Shown here one piece after another: positions 39,452 to 48,538 of a stretch of 64,000 nucleotides of DNA. The translations under genes were made by a program, and so were the position numbers. Positions within the stretch are counted from its first letter, which is position 1; each line of letters begins with the position of its first letter. The notes under the pieces are model-generated. The model made no database searches. It was given only the letters and a program-made list of their open reading frames with translations, and was not told the DNA's origin. Source of the stretch: Aliiruegeria haliotis (GTDB taxonomy: Bacteria > Pseudomonadota > Alphaproteobacteria > Rhodobacterales > Rhodobacteraceae); assembly GCF_003003255.1 (NCBI RefSeq), contig NZ_PVTD01000001.1, positions 1 through 64,000 on the forward strand. Reading direction: 5' to 3'.

Positions 39452-40180
39452 TCATATCCTCGCGGCAACCTGTTTCATCAGGTCCGCATATCCCGCCCGT
39501 TCCACCAGATCTGAATTCGTCGTCTCGACGATGATCCGCAATGCTTCGGAAGAAAACTCAGCGACGTAGCGATCGAAATCGGCCGAGCTTCGGTTGAACG
39601 CCTTGTCCGACTGGAATCGCTCGACCTTGTGCACATTGGTGCCGAGGTTCTTCATCTTCTTCTCCGGTACCCGGAAGTCATCGGTCTTTCGCACCAGTCC
39701 GAGCGCCTCGGCCACCGGCACGGCAGTGGCCTCCGGCGCGCTCACGAGGTCCTCGTAGCGGATGTGGTGGGAGGTCGGCTTCTTGCCGACCGTTGACAGG
39801 TAGTTCCAGTTCAACGCGTTCCACATCTCCACCGGGGAGGAGAAATAGAGCTCGGCCGAGGCCGGATTGTCGCCGTCGAAGATCACGATCGGGTGCGTCA
39901 GGAAAGCCAGCATACCGGCGTCCGCCGCCGAGCGGATGTTGCGCTTGTTTCGGGCCGCGTAGGAAAAGAGCGAGGACAGGGTGAACACCGGGTTCTTGGT
40001 CACGAAGACGCTCGGGATCGACGGGAAGCTGATCCGGCTTCCGCTGCTCAGCAAGGGGTAGGGGGCATGCTTCCAGCCAAAGCTGTCGTATTCGGCGATG
40101 CAGTCGTAGTTCATCTCGAAAATCGCACGGGTAAAGTTCGTCCCCGTCCGGAAAATCCCGTGGATGCAAAAGCGGTTCAT
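39452..40180 (-). CDS. Sulfotransferase-like P-loop protein
   Basis: A 242-aa protein. GIFRTGTNFTR (8-18) matches the 5'-phosphosulfate loop of PAPS-dependent sulfotransferases (PRSGTT-like). Later, VFVTKNPVFTLSSLFSYA matches the 3'-phosphate-binding region (RNPxDxxxS). HIRYEDLV is the usual Rxx(Y/F)EDL block. It would add sulfate to a sugar or lipid acceptor. The basic catalytic residue is uncertain. ATG 40180 follows an AGGAGAG site. The GT32 gene ends 13 bases upstream, so the two form an operon for decorating a surface glycan (inference). Confidence 0.7.
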   Translation of the reverse strand: MNRFCIHGIFRTGTNFTRAIFEMNYDCIAEYDSFGWKHAPYPLLSSGSRISFPSIPSVFVTKNPVFTLSSLFSYAARNKRNIRSAADAGMLAFLTHPIVIFDGDNPASAELYFSSPVEMWNALNWNYLSTVGKKPTSHHIRYEDLVSAPEATAVPVAEALGLVRKTDDFRVPEKKMKNLGTNVHKVERFQSDKAFNRSSADFDRYVAEFSSEALRIIVETTNSDLVERAGYADLMKQVAARI

Positions 40181-40193
40181 CTTGCTCTCCTGC

Positions 40194-41111
40194 TCAGCGC
40201 GCATTCTGCCCGCCCGATCCGGTCTTCAGACCCCTGTTCTTCATACCTTTCAGCACCCCCTTCACCCCAGGACCCAAGGTTTCCGAGAACTGGCGCAGTT
40301 CCGAGATTTCCAGGTAGGCCGGCCGTCGTCGGAAGAGCTCCCTGCAGGCGCCCTCCAGCTTCCATCTCTTTGCGAAGTCGATCAGGACCTCCGCCTTGTC
40401 GGCATCGATTTTCTTCGGAAATGCTGGATAGCTTGGCTTCGTTCCGTCGAATATTCCGAATGCCTGCAAGAGGATCCAGGAAGAGCTTGTTTCATGGCTC
40501 GTGGGGCGGAACGTGGCGAACCCGCCCCGGAAGTGCTTGAGGAAAGAGTGCAAGTCGTCCTCAGCCACCCCGTTGCGTTCCGCAACCGCGGTGATCAGCC
40601 CCGGGCCGGAAAGGCGAAAGACGGAATGAAGATTCACCTCTTCGCGGATATAGCCTCGCAGCACTTTCAACGCATCCAGCGCCAGCGAATGGCCCTTTGG
40701 CAGGTACATCGCCATGTTGGTGACACGACCGAAACCGTCCGCATCGGCGTCGTCGCGCCAGAACAGCACCGGTTTACCAACGCCAAAGATATCCAATGCC
40801 TTGCGCGGCTCGATATCGGCGTCCAGATACCATCCGCCGTGGCGATAGAGCAGGACCAGCCGGGCGATGTCCGACCGGCAGGCCGGAATGCGGATCCGGC
40901 GGTACTGGGCGAGAAGCTCCGGATCGAAGGCTGCAATCTCCGTCTCGACGACATCGTCGCCAAGAAGGTGTACGTCCCAATCGTAGTTCATCGCCCGGGC
41001 AATCCGGATATTCGCCATGAAGCGCGGGGGCACCTGGGACGGGTCGTCCCAGTAGTAGAAGATGTTGCGCCCCTCGGGTTGTCCAACGAGGGCCGAAGCG
41101 CTGCCTGCCAT
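40194..41111 (-). CDS. GT32-type glycosyltransferase
   Basis: A 305-aa glycosyltransferase with the DXD-containing sugar-binding region. ACRSDIARLVLLYRHGGWYLDADI (about 77-100) is the signature of GT32 (OCH1-like, Gly_transf_sug) enzymes, with Asp97 and Asp99 binding the metal. The N-terminal NIFYYWDDPSQVPP block (IWxG/P-like) also matches. No membrane span, so cytosolic. It is the first gene of an apparent two-gene unit with the sulfotransferase-like gene. Donor and acceptor are unknown. Confidence 0.8.
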   Translation of the reverse strand: MAGSASALVGQPEGRNIFYYWDDPSQVPPRFMANIRIARAMNYDWDVHLLGDDVVETEIAAFDPELLAQYRRIRIPACRSDIARLVLLYRHGGWYLDADIEPRKALDIFGVGKPVLFWRDDADADGFGRVTNMAMYLPKGHSLALDALKVLRGYIREEVNLHSVFRLSGPGLITAVAERNGVAEDDLHSFLKHFRGGFATFRPTSHETSSSWILLQAFGIFDGTKPSYPAFPKKIDADKAEVLIDFAKRWKLEGACRELFRRRPAYLEISELRQFSETLGPGVKGVLKGMKNRGLKTGSGGQNAR

Positions 41112-41302
41112 GATCCGTCTCCCCGCGGTTCTGTCTGGTTTACCCCAAGTGCCAGAACTTCTCCGTCAATGCCAGCGTTGCCCTGCTGCGTCACGGAATC
41201 GCGGAGATGCAACCGGCGCATTCGCCGTTCGGCCTCGATTTCCACCTTGATCTCCACGCCATTTCCCCGTCCTGTCCGGCAAGGCAAACTACCGGAGATC
41301 CC

Positions 41303-42499
41303 ATGGCGACCGACTTCGACTGGACCCGCTCGCAATTCCACCTGCCCGAGGGCATGATCTATCTCGACGGCAATTCGCTGGGACCGATGCCCCTGGCCAC
41401 GCCCGAGCGTGTGGCCCGCACGATGCAGCCCGAATGGCGCGACCTGCTGATCACGGGTTGGAACAAGGCCGGCTGGCATATGAAGCCAGAGACGATTGGC
41501 GACCGTATCGCCGGTATGATCGGTGCGGAGCCCGGGCACGTGGTTGTGGGCGACACCTTGTCGATCAAGATCTACCAGGCCCTTGCGGCTGCACTCGCAC
41601 TGCGGCCGGGGCGCGGTGTGATCCTGTCGGACACCGGCAACTTTCCGTCCGACCTCTACATGGCGCAAGGTCTGGCGAAGACGCTGGGAGACCAGACCCG
41701 CCTGGTGACTGTCGCGCCGGAAGAGGTCGCCGATCACCTGACGGAGGAGGTCGCGGTCCTGATGCTGACGGAGGTCGACTATCGTACAGGTCGGCGTCAC
41801 GACATGAAGGCGCTGACTGAAAAGGCCCATGCAGTGGGCGCGCTGACCGTCTGGGACCTCGCGCACAGCTACGGCGCGCTTCCCGTCGATCTGGCAGGTT
41901 GTGGCGCCGATTTCGCGGCCGGCTGCACCTACAAGTATATCAACGCAGGTCCCGGTGCGCCGGCCTTCGTCTACGTCGCGCCGGCCCATGCGGATGTTGC
42001 AGAGACCGCCCTGCAGGGCTGGCAAGGGCATGAGGCGCCCTTTGCTTTCGAGCATGACTACCGCCCGGCCTCCAGGGTCGCGAAACTGCGGGTGGGCACG
42101 CCGCCAGTGCTGCAACTCGCCGCTCTCGAAGCTGCCCTCGATATCTGGGACAAGGTCGATATCGAAGATGTCCGCGCCCGCTCCATCGCGCTTTCCGAGC
42201 GGTTCATTGCCGGGGTCGAGACCCGGTGCCCACAGCTCCGCCTTGCATCGCCCCGCGATCCGGAGCGGCGCGGCTCGCAGGTCTCCTTCCACTTCGAAGA
42301 AGGCTATGCCGCCATGCAGGCGATCATCGCGCGTGGCGTCATCGGCGACTTCAGGGCGCCGGATATCATGCGCTTCGGCATCACGCCGCTCTATATTGGT
42401 GAGGCGGATATCGACGCCGCCGTGGAGATCCTCGCCGATGTGATGTCCAATGCGCTCTGGGACCGCCCGGAATACAAGGTGAAGGCACTGGTGACGTGA
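41303..42499 (+). CDS. kynU: Kynureninase
   Basis: A PLP enzyme that splits kynurenine or 3-hydroxykynurenine to (hydroxy)anthranilate and alanine in tryptophan degradation. It has 398 aa. LDGNSLGPMP (21-30) is the diagnostic N-terminal motif. Asp185 and His188 in VWDLAHSYGA and Lys211 in CTYKYINAGPGAP are the PLP-binding set. ATG 41303 follows a GGAG site; the frame runs 32 codons further upstream without similarity. The kynA and kynB genes are not nearby. The stop overlaps the next gene (GTGA). Confidence 0.95.
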   Translation: MATDFDWTRSQFHLPEGMIYLDGNSLGPMPLATPERVARTMQPEWRDLLITGWNKAGWHMKPETIGDRIAGMIGAEPGHVVVGDTLSIKIYQALAAALALRPGRGVILSDTGNFPSDLYMAQGLAKTLGDQTRLVTVAPEEVADHLTEEVAVLMLTEVDYRTGRRHDMKALTEKAHAVGALTVWDLAHSYGALPVDLAGCGADFAAGCTYKYINAGPGAPAFVYVAPAHADVAETALQGWQGHEAPFAFEHDYRPASRVAKLRVGTPPVLQLAALEAALDIWDKVDIEDVRARSIALSERFIAGVETRCPQLRLASPRDPERRGSQVSFHFEEGYAAMQAIIARGVIGDFRAPDIMRFGITPLYIGEADIDAAVEILADVMSNALWDRPEYKVKALVT

Positions 42500-42972
42500 C
42501 CTGGACCGTCCGGCGGGGCGGGGCTGCGGATGTAGAGGCCTGCCACGATGTCTACTACGACGCCGTGCGCAACGGCACCTCGCCGCACTACTCTGCGGAG
42601 CAGGCGGCCGCCTGGGCGCCATCGAGAAAACCGGAGGATTGGCTGGAACCCCGGTTGGCAGTCGGCACCACCTGGATTGCCGAAAGCGTGGACCGGGCCG
42701 AGGGGTTCCTGACCGTCACCGACGCGGGGCATCTCGATTTCTTCTTCGTCCGCCCGCAATGGCGGCGATCCGGCCTGTCGTCCGCGCTGTATGATCAAAT
42801 GCAGGCGTGGACGGATGCGCGCGGCCTGACGCACCTCACAACCTACGCAAGCCATCTGTGCCGCCGGTTCCTGGAAAGGCGGGGTTGGGTTGTGCTCCAT
42901 GGCGAGACAGCTTTGCGCAACGGGGTGGAGCTGACACGCTGGGAGATGGCAAAAGGCCGGCCCGAACCCTGA
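42496..42972 (+). CDS. GNAT-family N-acetyltransferase
   Basis: A 158-aa acetyltransferase fold protein. RRGGAADVEACHDVYYDAV is the first helix block, and FFVRPQWRRSGLSSALYDQ is motif A with the acetyl-CoA loop (RxxGxx, with a Ser replacing a Gly). The C-terminal CRRFLERRGW matches motif B. It starts with GTG within the kynU stop, so it is translated with kynureninase and may acetylate a related amine. The acceptor is unknown. Confidence 0.85.
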   Translation: MTWTVRRGGAADVEACHDVYYDAVRNGTSPHYSAEQAAAWAPSRKPEDWLEPRLAVGTTWIAESVDRAEGFLTVTDAGHLDFFFVRPQWRRSGLSSALYDQMQAWTDARGLTHLTTYASHLCRRFLERRGWVVLHGETALRNGVELTRWEMAKGRPEP

Positions 42973-43029
42973 AGCTACGCATCCTGATGCATGCGCCTCT
43001 CGCCGCGTCGCGGTTGCCGGGGCGAGCGC

Positions 43030-43044
43030 GGTCCTTGAAGGACC
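43030..43044. terminator. Palindrome between convergent gnat and oppC genes
   Basis: GGTCCTTGAAGGACC is a 15-base palindrome with 7 complementary bases on each side of a central G. It lies between the converging GNAT and oppC genes; no T-run is present, so terminator function is uncertain. Confidence 0.3.
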
Positions 43045-43156
43045 ACCCTCCCGTCGCCGGACATGGAAAACGCCGCCTGTTCCCTCCCTTGCACTCGGCA
43101 TCCCCGCCGGGGTTGTGCAATCGCGCCACGGCAGGGATTTGGGCAGGGCGTCGCGA

Positions 43157-44161
43157 TCAGCGCCCCCGGATTCGTGGGTCGAGCGCGTCGCGCAGGCCGT
43201 CACCGATGTAGTTCACCGACAGCACGGTGAAGCTGATGCAGATGCCCGGCCAGACCACGCGCTCCGGGAACTGGGTCATCCGGTCGACGGAGTCGAAGAG
43301 CAGCTTGCCCCAGGTCGGGAAGTCCGACGGAAAGCCAAGCCCAAGGAAGGACAGCGCGGATTCAGTGATGATCGCGTTGGCGAGCCCCAGCGTTGCGGAC
43401 ACCATGATGGGCGAGAGCACGTTCGGCAGCAGGTGCCGTGTGATCATCATCGTCGACGATGTCCCGATGGAGCGTGCCGCAAGCACGAACTCCCGCTCCT
43501 TCAACGCCAGCACGTCACCGCGCACGATCCGGGCAGTTGGCATCCACGAGGTTACGCCAATTACCACGACGATCAGGATGAAGATGCCCATCTCCGGCCC
43601 GAAGGCCTTTCGAAGCGGATCGCGGAACAGCAGCATCATGACCAGCAGGAGCGGCAGGAGCGGCAGGGCCAGGAACAGGTCCGTCATCCGCATGAGGATG
43701 CCGTCGAGTTTCTTGAAATACCCCGCGGCGACGCCGATCAACGTGCCCAGAATGAGCGCCAGGAACATGGCCGTCCAGCCCACCGCGAGGCTGACACGTC
43801 CACCGGCCATCAGCTTGGCCATGGTGTCCCGGCCTAGGTTGTCGGTCCCGAAAGGATGCCCCCAGGAGACCTTCGCGCCGCTGTCCCAGATCGCGGTGTA
43901 GATCGGGCGGATATCCTTCGCGCGAATGTCGAGCTTGGTCGGGTCGATGTCCCAGAAAATCGGCCCGAACAGCACCGCGGCGGTGATGAACAACAGAAAG
44001 GTCAGGCCCAGCATGGCGCCGGTGTGGTGCCGGAACTGTCGCCACACGTCCCACCACTGGGAGCGCGAGTAGGCTTCGCCGATGGTGTCGGCGACGGTCT
44101 CGATCGGGTCATGCGACGACGGGTTTACCGGATCGCTTCCGTGTGCGGCGGGCCTAGTCAT
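43157..44161 (-). CDS. Peptide ABC transporter permease, OppC/DppC type
   Basis: A 334-aa inner-membrane permease. An N-terminal OppC_N segment (about 30-85) and the BPD_transp_1 domain (about 130-330) with 5 further spans are present. FGTDNLGRDTMAKLMAGGR is the typical OppC loop. The EAA-like ATPase contact is AARSIGTSSTMMITRHLLPN. The start overlaps oppB's stop by 8 bases. The transporter imports an oligopeptide or similar solute with the upstream binding protein. The operon ends here without ATPase genes. Confidence 0.9.
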   Translation of the reverse strand: MTRPAAHGSDPVNPSSHDPIETVADTIGEAYSRSQWWDVWRQFRHHTGAMLGLTFLLFITAAVLFGPIFWDIDPTKLDIRAKDIRPIYTAIWDSGAKVSWGHPFGTDNLGRDTMAKLMAGGRVSLAVGWTAMFLALILGTLIGVAAGYFKKLDGILMRMTDLFLALPLLPLLLVMMLLFRDPLRKAFGPEMGIFILIVVVIGVTSWMPTARIVRGDVLALKEREFVLAARSIGTSSTMMITRHLLPNVLSPIMVSATLGLANAIITESALSFLGLGFPSDFPTWGKLLFDSVDRMTQFPERVVWPGICISFTVLSVNYIGDGLRDALDPRIRGR

Positions 44162-45161
44162 AGCGGATCCTCGGGTCGAGAAGGCCGTAGAGGACGTCGG
44201 CCACAAGATTGAAGAGCACGATCAGCACCGCGAAGATGAAGGTGAGTGTCTGCACCATTGGCAGATCGTTGGCATGGATCGCGGTGATCAGCAGCTGGCC
44301 AAGGCCGTTCACCTTGAACACCTGCTCGGTGATAATCGCACCGCCGAAGACCTGCGGCACGCCGAGCGCGATGACGGTGACCACCGGGATCATGGAGTTG
44401 CGGACCACATGCACCAGCACCACGGCCCGTTCCGACAGGCCCTTTGCGCGGGCGGTGCGGACGTAGTCCTGGTTGAGGTTGTCGAGCATCGAGGCCCGCA
44501 TGAAGCGGCTGATCTGGGCGGCGTTGTAGAGTGCCAGCACGGAAACCGGCATGATCATCTGCCGGACCTGGAACAGGAAGCTGTCCCAGTCATTCACCAC
44601 GTGTGTCGTGTCGTAGATCGACGGGAACCAGCCGAGGTTCACCGAGAAGATCACGATCAGCAGGACACCGGTGAAGAACGTCGGCACCGAGAATCCGACC
44701 ATCGAGACGAAGGTCCCGATCTGGTCGAACCAGGAATACTGGCGGTAGGCGGAGATGATGCCGATGGGCAGCGCAATCAGCACGCCGATGACATAGGACA
44801 TGCCCACCACCCAGAGGGTCTGCGGCATCCGCTGGGCCACGAGGTCCATGACCGGGCCGCGGGTCTGCCAGGAGATCACGCGTTGCTGGCCCTCGGCCCA
44901 GGTGGTGCCGAGGATGCCGTCGATCCAGTACATCGGCTCGACGATGAAGAACTGGTACATCCACTTCACGAAGCGGATGGGCCATGGCTGTCCAAGGCCG
45001 AGCGCCTCGCGCATGGCCTGTTTGACTTCGGGCGGGACGGTCAGCGGAACCTGTGCCATCGGGTCGCCGGGGGCGAACTCCAGCAGGGCGAAGATCACCA
45101 GGCTGATGAACAGAAGCGTCGGGATCGCGAGGATCAACCGGCGGATCGTGAATGTGAGCAT
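44154..45161 (-). CDS. Peptide ABC transporter permease, OppB/DppB type
   Basis: A 335-aa inner-membrane permease with six spans. The N-terminal signature is FTIRRLILAIPTLLFISLVIF (partly span 1), followed by FAPGDPMAQVP. The EAA contact ARAKGLSERAVVLVHVVRNSM binds the ATPase subunit. An unusually long loop around residues 70-100 (MYWIDGILGTTW) is typical of the subfamily. It pairs with the OppC-type gene it overlaps. Transcribed after the substrate-binding protein gene, with two stem-loops between them. Confidence 0.9.
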   Translation of the reverse strand: MLTFTIRRLILAIPTLLFISLVIFALLEFAPGDPMAQVPLTVPPEVKQAMREALGLGQPWPIRFVKWMYQFFIVEPMYWIDGILGTTWAEGQQRVISWQTRGPVMDLVAQRMPQTLWVVGMSYVIGVLIALPIGIISAYRQYSWFDQIGTFVSMVGFSVPTFFTGVLLIVIFSVNLGWFPSIYDTTHVVNDWDSFLFQVRQMIMPVSVLALYNAAQISRFMRASMLDNLNQDYVRTARAKGLSERAVVLVHVVRNSMIPVVTVIALGVPQVFGGAIITEQVFKVNGLGQLLITAIHANDLPMVQTLTFIFAVLIVLFNLVADVLYGLLDPRIRYD

Positions 45162-45182
45162 GGGCGTCTCTGGAAAGAGAGG

Positions 45183-45230
45183 GCCGGCCAGAGGCCGGCG
45201 AAGCCGCCGCCCCCGGAAGGGCAGCGGCGG
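45183..45230 (-). repeat. Two intercistronic stem-loops between binding protein and oppB
   Basis: GCCGGCC-aga-GGCCGGC (45183-45199) and CCGCCGC...GCGGCGG (45204-45230) form two consecutive GC-rich hairpins in the 77-base gap. Such structures often protect the abundant binding-protein mRNA or lower permease expression. Confidence 0.55.
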
Positions 45231-45238
45231 GGTTCAGG

Positions 45239-46939
45239 TCACTTGATGCGGTACCAGTCAGCAGCGTTGTAGGTCTCGCTGTCCCACGGATGCATGTTCA
45301 CACCGCCGAGGGTGTTCGAATGCGCGGAGACGCGACCACGGTAGACCAGCGGGATGATGACATATTCCTGCATGAGCATGTCGTTCATCTTCTTGGCCAG
45401 TTCCGCACGCTTGTTGATGTCGCCGGTCTTCGCCATCTCAGCGACCATGGCGTCATACTCTTCCGAGCAGAAACGCGGCATGTTGTTGCCCTGCCACTGC
45501 GTTTCGGGGCGCGGGGCCTCGTCGCAGGCCCAGTTGGCCATGTAGGCTTCCGGGTCGGTGCCGTCGAAGTTGTTGGCGTACATTTCCACGTCCGCGAACA
45601 GCTTCTGGTAGGTGTCCGGGGAGCCCGGGTCACCGCCGAAGAAGACGGAGGCGTCGATGTTGCGCAGCTCGGTCTCCACGCCGATCATCTTCCACCACTC
45701 CTTGATCAGGGCCTGGAAGTCCTGACGCACCGCGTTGGTGGAGGTCTGGAAGAGAAGCGACAGTTGAACGCCATCCTTGTCGCGGATGCCATCGCCATCG
45801 CTGTCGACCCAGCCGGCCTCGTCCAGCAGCTTGTTGGCGCCCTCGATGTCCTGAACAAGGCAGGAATCGTTGGCGGAGGAGGCATAGACCTCAGGCGCGG
45901 GCAGCACGTTGCAGGTCGTGGTGCCGGCTTTGCCGTAGCCGATCTCGACCAGCAGCGGACGGTCGATCGCCATGGACAGCGCCTGACGGACGGCCTTGTC
46001 GGTCAGGAACGGATGCGGGTGCTTGGCCGTGGCGCGCTCCTCGCCCAGTTCCGGGTTCGGATCGGTCAGGTTGACCATGATCCGCTCCACGAGCGTCCCG
46101 AAGGCGGCGACGACCTGGCCCTTGCCGGCGGCTTCCATCTCCGCGATCACGTCGGGCGCAAGCTGCGGGTTCCAGGCGTAGTCGAACTCGCCGGTTTCCA
46201 GAACCGAGCGTGCTGCGGCCATCGCATCGCCACCACCCTTGAAGGTCACGGTCGCGAAGGCGGGCTTGGCCGGGTCACGATAGTTGTCGTTCGCCTTCAG
46301 CGAGATCACGTCGTTGGGGCGGAAGTCGGTGACCACGAAGGGGCCGGTGCCGACCGGGTTGAAGTTGGCCTCCGTGCATTCGGGCGCCTTCGGGCCCATG
46401 CAGTCCTGGAACTGCGCCTTCTGGATCACCGGAGCTTCGCCGCCGACGAAGGGGCGGTAAGGGAAGGGTTTCGGGGTCGAGAACTTGACGATCGCCGTTA
46501 ACTCGTCCGGGGTCTCCACATCGACCACGTCCTTGTACTTCTCGGTCTGGGCACAGCCGCCGCCTTCGGCGGTGCAGTATTCCCAGGTGAAGCGGACGTC
46601 AGCGGAGGTGAAGGGCGTGCCGTCGGACCACTTGATGCCGTCCTTCAGTTTCCAGGTGATCGAGGTGAGGTCCTCGGAAACCCCACCGTTCTCGACCGTC
46701 GGAATGTCCTCGACAAGCCAGGGCGTCAGGTTGCCGGCCGCGTCGTAACGCGCGAGCGGTTCGATAACCAGCGCCGCGGCCTCGATATCCTTGGTGCCAC
46801 CCGAAAGATACGGGTTCATGATCGAGGGGGCTTGCCAGTAGATGATCTTAAGCTCGCCGTCGCTGCCGCGTTCGGCGAAGGCGGCGGGTGCCAGTGCCAA
46901 TGCGGCAGCCGCACCCATCAGGGCCGTTGTGAGTTTCAT
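45239..46939 (-). CDS. Peptide/oligopeptide ABC transporter substrate-binding protein
   Basis: A 566-aa periplasmic binding protein of the SBP_bac_5 family. Signal peptide (1-22, ending AAFA). SWTLKDGIKWSDGTPFTSADV-type block is present as TWKLKDGIKWSDGTPFTSADV, and FNPVGTGPFVV and the PFLTDKAVRQALSMAIDR block are family hallmarks. A DSDGDGIRDKDG calcium-like loop (near 380) occurs as in many family-5 proteins. ATG 46939 follows an AGGAGA site. It is the first gene of the transporter operon. Substrate cannot be deduced; ArgE is encoded divergently next door. Confidence 0.93.
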   Translation of the reverse strand: MKLTTALMGAAAALALAPAAFAERGSDGELKIIYWQAPSIMNPYLSGGTKDIEAAALVIEPLARYDAAGNLTPWLVEDIPTVENGGVSEDLTSITWKLKDGIKWSDGTPFTSADVRFTWEYCTAEGGGCAQTEKYKDVVDVETPDELTAIVKFSTPKPFPYRPFVGGEAPVIQKAQFQDCMGPKAPECTEANFNPVGTGPFVVTDFRPNDVISLKANDNYRDPAKPAFATVTFKGGGDAMAAARSVLETGEFDYAWNPQLAPDVIAEMEAAGKGQVVAAFGTLVERIMVNLTDPNPELGEERATAKHPHPFLTDKAVRQALSMAIDRPLLVEIGYGKAGTTTCNVLPAPEVYASSANDSCLVQDIEGANKLLDEAGWVDSDGDGIRDKDGVQLSLLFQTSTNAVRQDFQALIKEWWKMIGVETELRNIDASVFFGGDPGSPDTYQKLFADVEMYANNFDGTDPEAYMANWACDEAPRPETQWQGNNMPRFCSEEYDAMVAEMAKTGDINKRAELAKKMNDMLMQEYVIIPLVYRGRVSAHSNTLGGVNMHPWDSETYNAADWYRIK

Positions 46940-47337
46940 GAATGTCTCCTTGTTGGACTTTGTGTTGCCGGTCTCTTTTCGTACCGGGCAACGGACCGAA
47001 GGTCCGGCAAAGCAGGAGCGCAGCCCAGAATAGGGTGTCGCAGTCGCGGCACCGGGATGCGATGTGTCTGACATGGCCGGTCGGCGCATGCAGGGCTCCT
47101 GTTGGTCGGTTCTTCTTTTCTTGCGGAGGCTGGGTCTGGCCGGCGTCCGAGGCCGGCGATCCTCCGATGACCGAGACGTTAGCATGGGAAACGTTCAGAG
47201 CAACGGATTTTGCGCGAAGTCCTGCCTTCCTTCAGGGCAATCGCCTTCAATGCGGGCAGATCGGCTTGACCTCCGCGTTGGCGCGCAGCACCGTGCCGTC
47301 GGTGCCGCCCAAGAAGCCGGCAGCCGTGAATCTCTTG
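46940..47337. promoter_or_regulatory. Divergent region between binding-protein gene and argE, with nested stem-loop
   Basis: About 400 bases that should contain both promoters. A nested structure CGGAGG...GCCGGC...GCCGGC...CCTCCG (47124-47166) could form a leader hairpin on either strand. No gene or known riboswitch was recognised. Confidence 0.4.
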
Positions 47338-48522
47338 ATGAGGCCCCCCGTGACAGACCTGCCCGCAACCGCTTCCCCGCGCGACATCCTCGCGCGTCTG
47401 GTCGCATTCGATACCGTGTCCACCAACGCGAACCTTCCCTTGCTCCAGTGGTCGGCGGACTGGCTTGCGCAGAGCGGCGTTGACGCGGTGGTCGTGGAGG
47501 GGGGCGACCCCGGCAAGGGCGGGCTCTATGCGCACGTTGGGCCGCGGGTGGATGGTGGGGTGCTGCTCTCCGGGCACACAGATGTCGTGCCGGTCGAGGG
47601 GCAGTCATGGGACAGCGATCCCTTTGTCCTGACGGAGAAGGCTGGCCGGCTCTATGGGCGCGGCACCTGCGACATGAAGGGGTTCGATGCGCTTGCTCTC
47701 TGGGCGATTGCCGCGGCCGCGCGGCAAGGGGTGAGGCGTCCGTTGCAGATCGCCCTGACCCGGGACGAGGAGATCGGCTGCCTCGGCGCGCCTGAGCTGA
47801 TCGAGGCAATGCGGGATGCTGGTTTGCCAAAAGCGTCCGCCGCGATCATCGGCGAACCTTCGGAGATGCGGGTTGTCACCGGGCACAAGGGCAACCTTGG
47901 CTACCTGGTGAAAGCGCGCGGCTTCGAGGTGCATTCGTCGCTGATGCATACCGGGGTGTCGGCCGTCATGGAAAGCGCCCGCCTGATCGCCTGGGCCCAT
48001 GCCTGCAACGCGGAGAACGCCGTCGCACCGCGCAGCGAGGTTGCGGCGCTCTTCGATCCGCCCTGGACGACCTTGCATGCAGGCACATTCCAAGGCGGGA
48101 CCGCTGGCAATATCACGGCGCTCGATGCCGAGTTCCTCTTCGATTTCCGGTTCGTACCCGGCGACGACATCCCGACCTGGATAGATCGGTTCATGTCGCG
48201 TATCGCGCAGATCGAGGCAGAGATGCAGGCAATCCGGCCCGGCACCGGTTTCACCTGCGAAGAGCAGTTCAATGTGCCGCCGCTGAAGCCCGAGGTCGAT
48301 GGCGAGGCCGAGGCCCTGGCCCGGCGTCTGACCGGGGACAACGGTACACATGTCGTGGCCTATGCGACCGAAGGCGGGCAATACCAGGACGGGGGGTACT
48401 CCGCCGTTATCTGTGGCCCCGGCAACATCGCACAAGCCCACCAGCCGAACGAATACCTCGAGATCAGCGAACTCGAACGCGGCGAAGTGTTCATGCGCGA
48501 TCTGCTGAAAACACTGGGCTGA
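47338..48522 (+). CDS. argE: Acetylornithine deacetylase (M20 family)
   Basis: A 394-aa zinc-dependent amidohydrolase that deacetylates N2-acetylornithine to ornithine. Metal ligands are in LLSGHTDVVPVEG (His/Asp) and GRGTCDMKGFDAL, with catalytic Glu-Glu in TRDEEIGCLG. GEPSEMRVVTGHKGN is the substrate-site block of ArgE. The start is uncertain: ATG 47338 or GTG 47350, the latter after a GATGAGG site. argC is far away. Most Rhodobacteraceae recycle acetyl with ArgJ, so this enzyme may serve scavenging of acetylated amino acids, fitting the divergent peptide transporter. Confidence 0.88.
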   Translation: MRPPVTDLPATASPRDILARLVAFDTVSTNANLPLLQWSADWLAQSGVDAVVVEGGDPGKGGLYAHVGPRVDGGVLLSGHTDVVPVEGQSWDSDPFVLTEKAGRLYGRGTCDMKGFDALALWAIAAAARQGVRRPLQIALTRDEEIGCLGAPELIEAMRDAGLPKASAAIIGEPSEMRVVTGHKGNLGYLVKARGFEVHSSLMHTGVSAVMESARLIAWAHACNAENAVAPRSEVAALFDPPWTTLHAGTFQGGTAGNITALDAEFLFDFRFVPGDDIPTWIDRFMSRIAQIEAEMQAIRPGTGFTCEEQFNVPPLKPEVDGEAEALARRLTGDNGTHVVAYATEGGQYQDGGYSAVICGPGNIAQAHQPNEYLEISELERGEVFMRDLLKTLG

Positions 48523-48538
48523 GGCGCCCGGCGGAACG

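Noticed and set aside
44082-45272. Long plus-strand frame (His/Asp/Glu-rich) over oppB
   Set aside because: It is the antisense shadow of oppB, which has conserved permease motifs and overlaps its operon partner.
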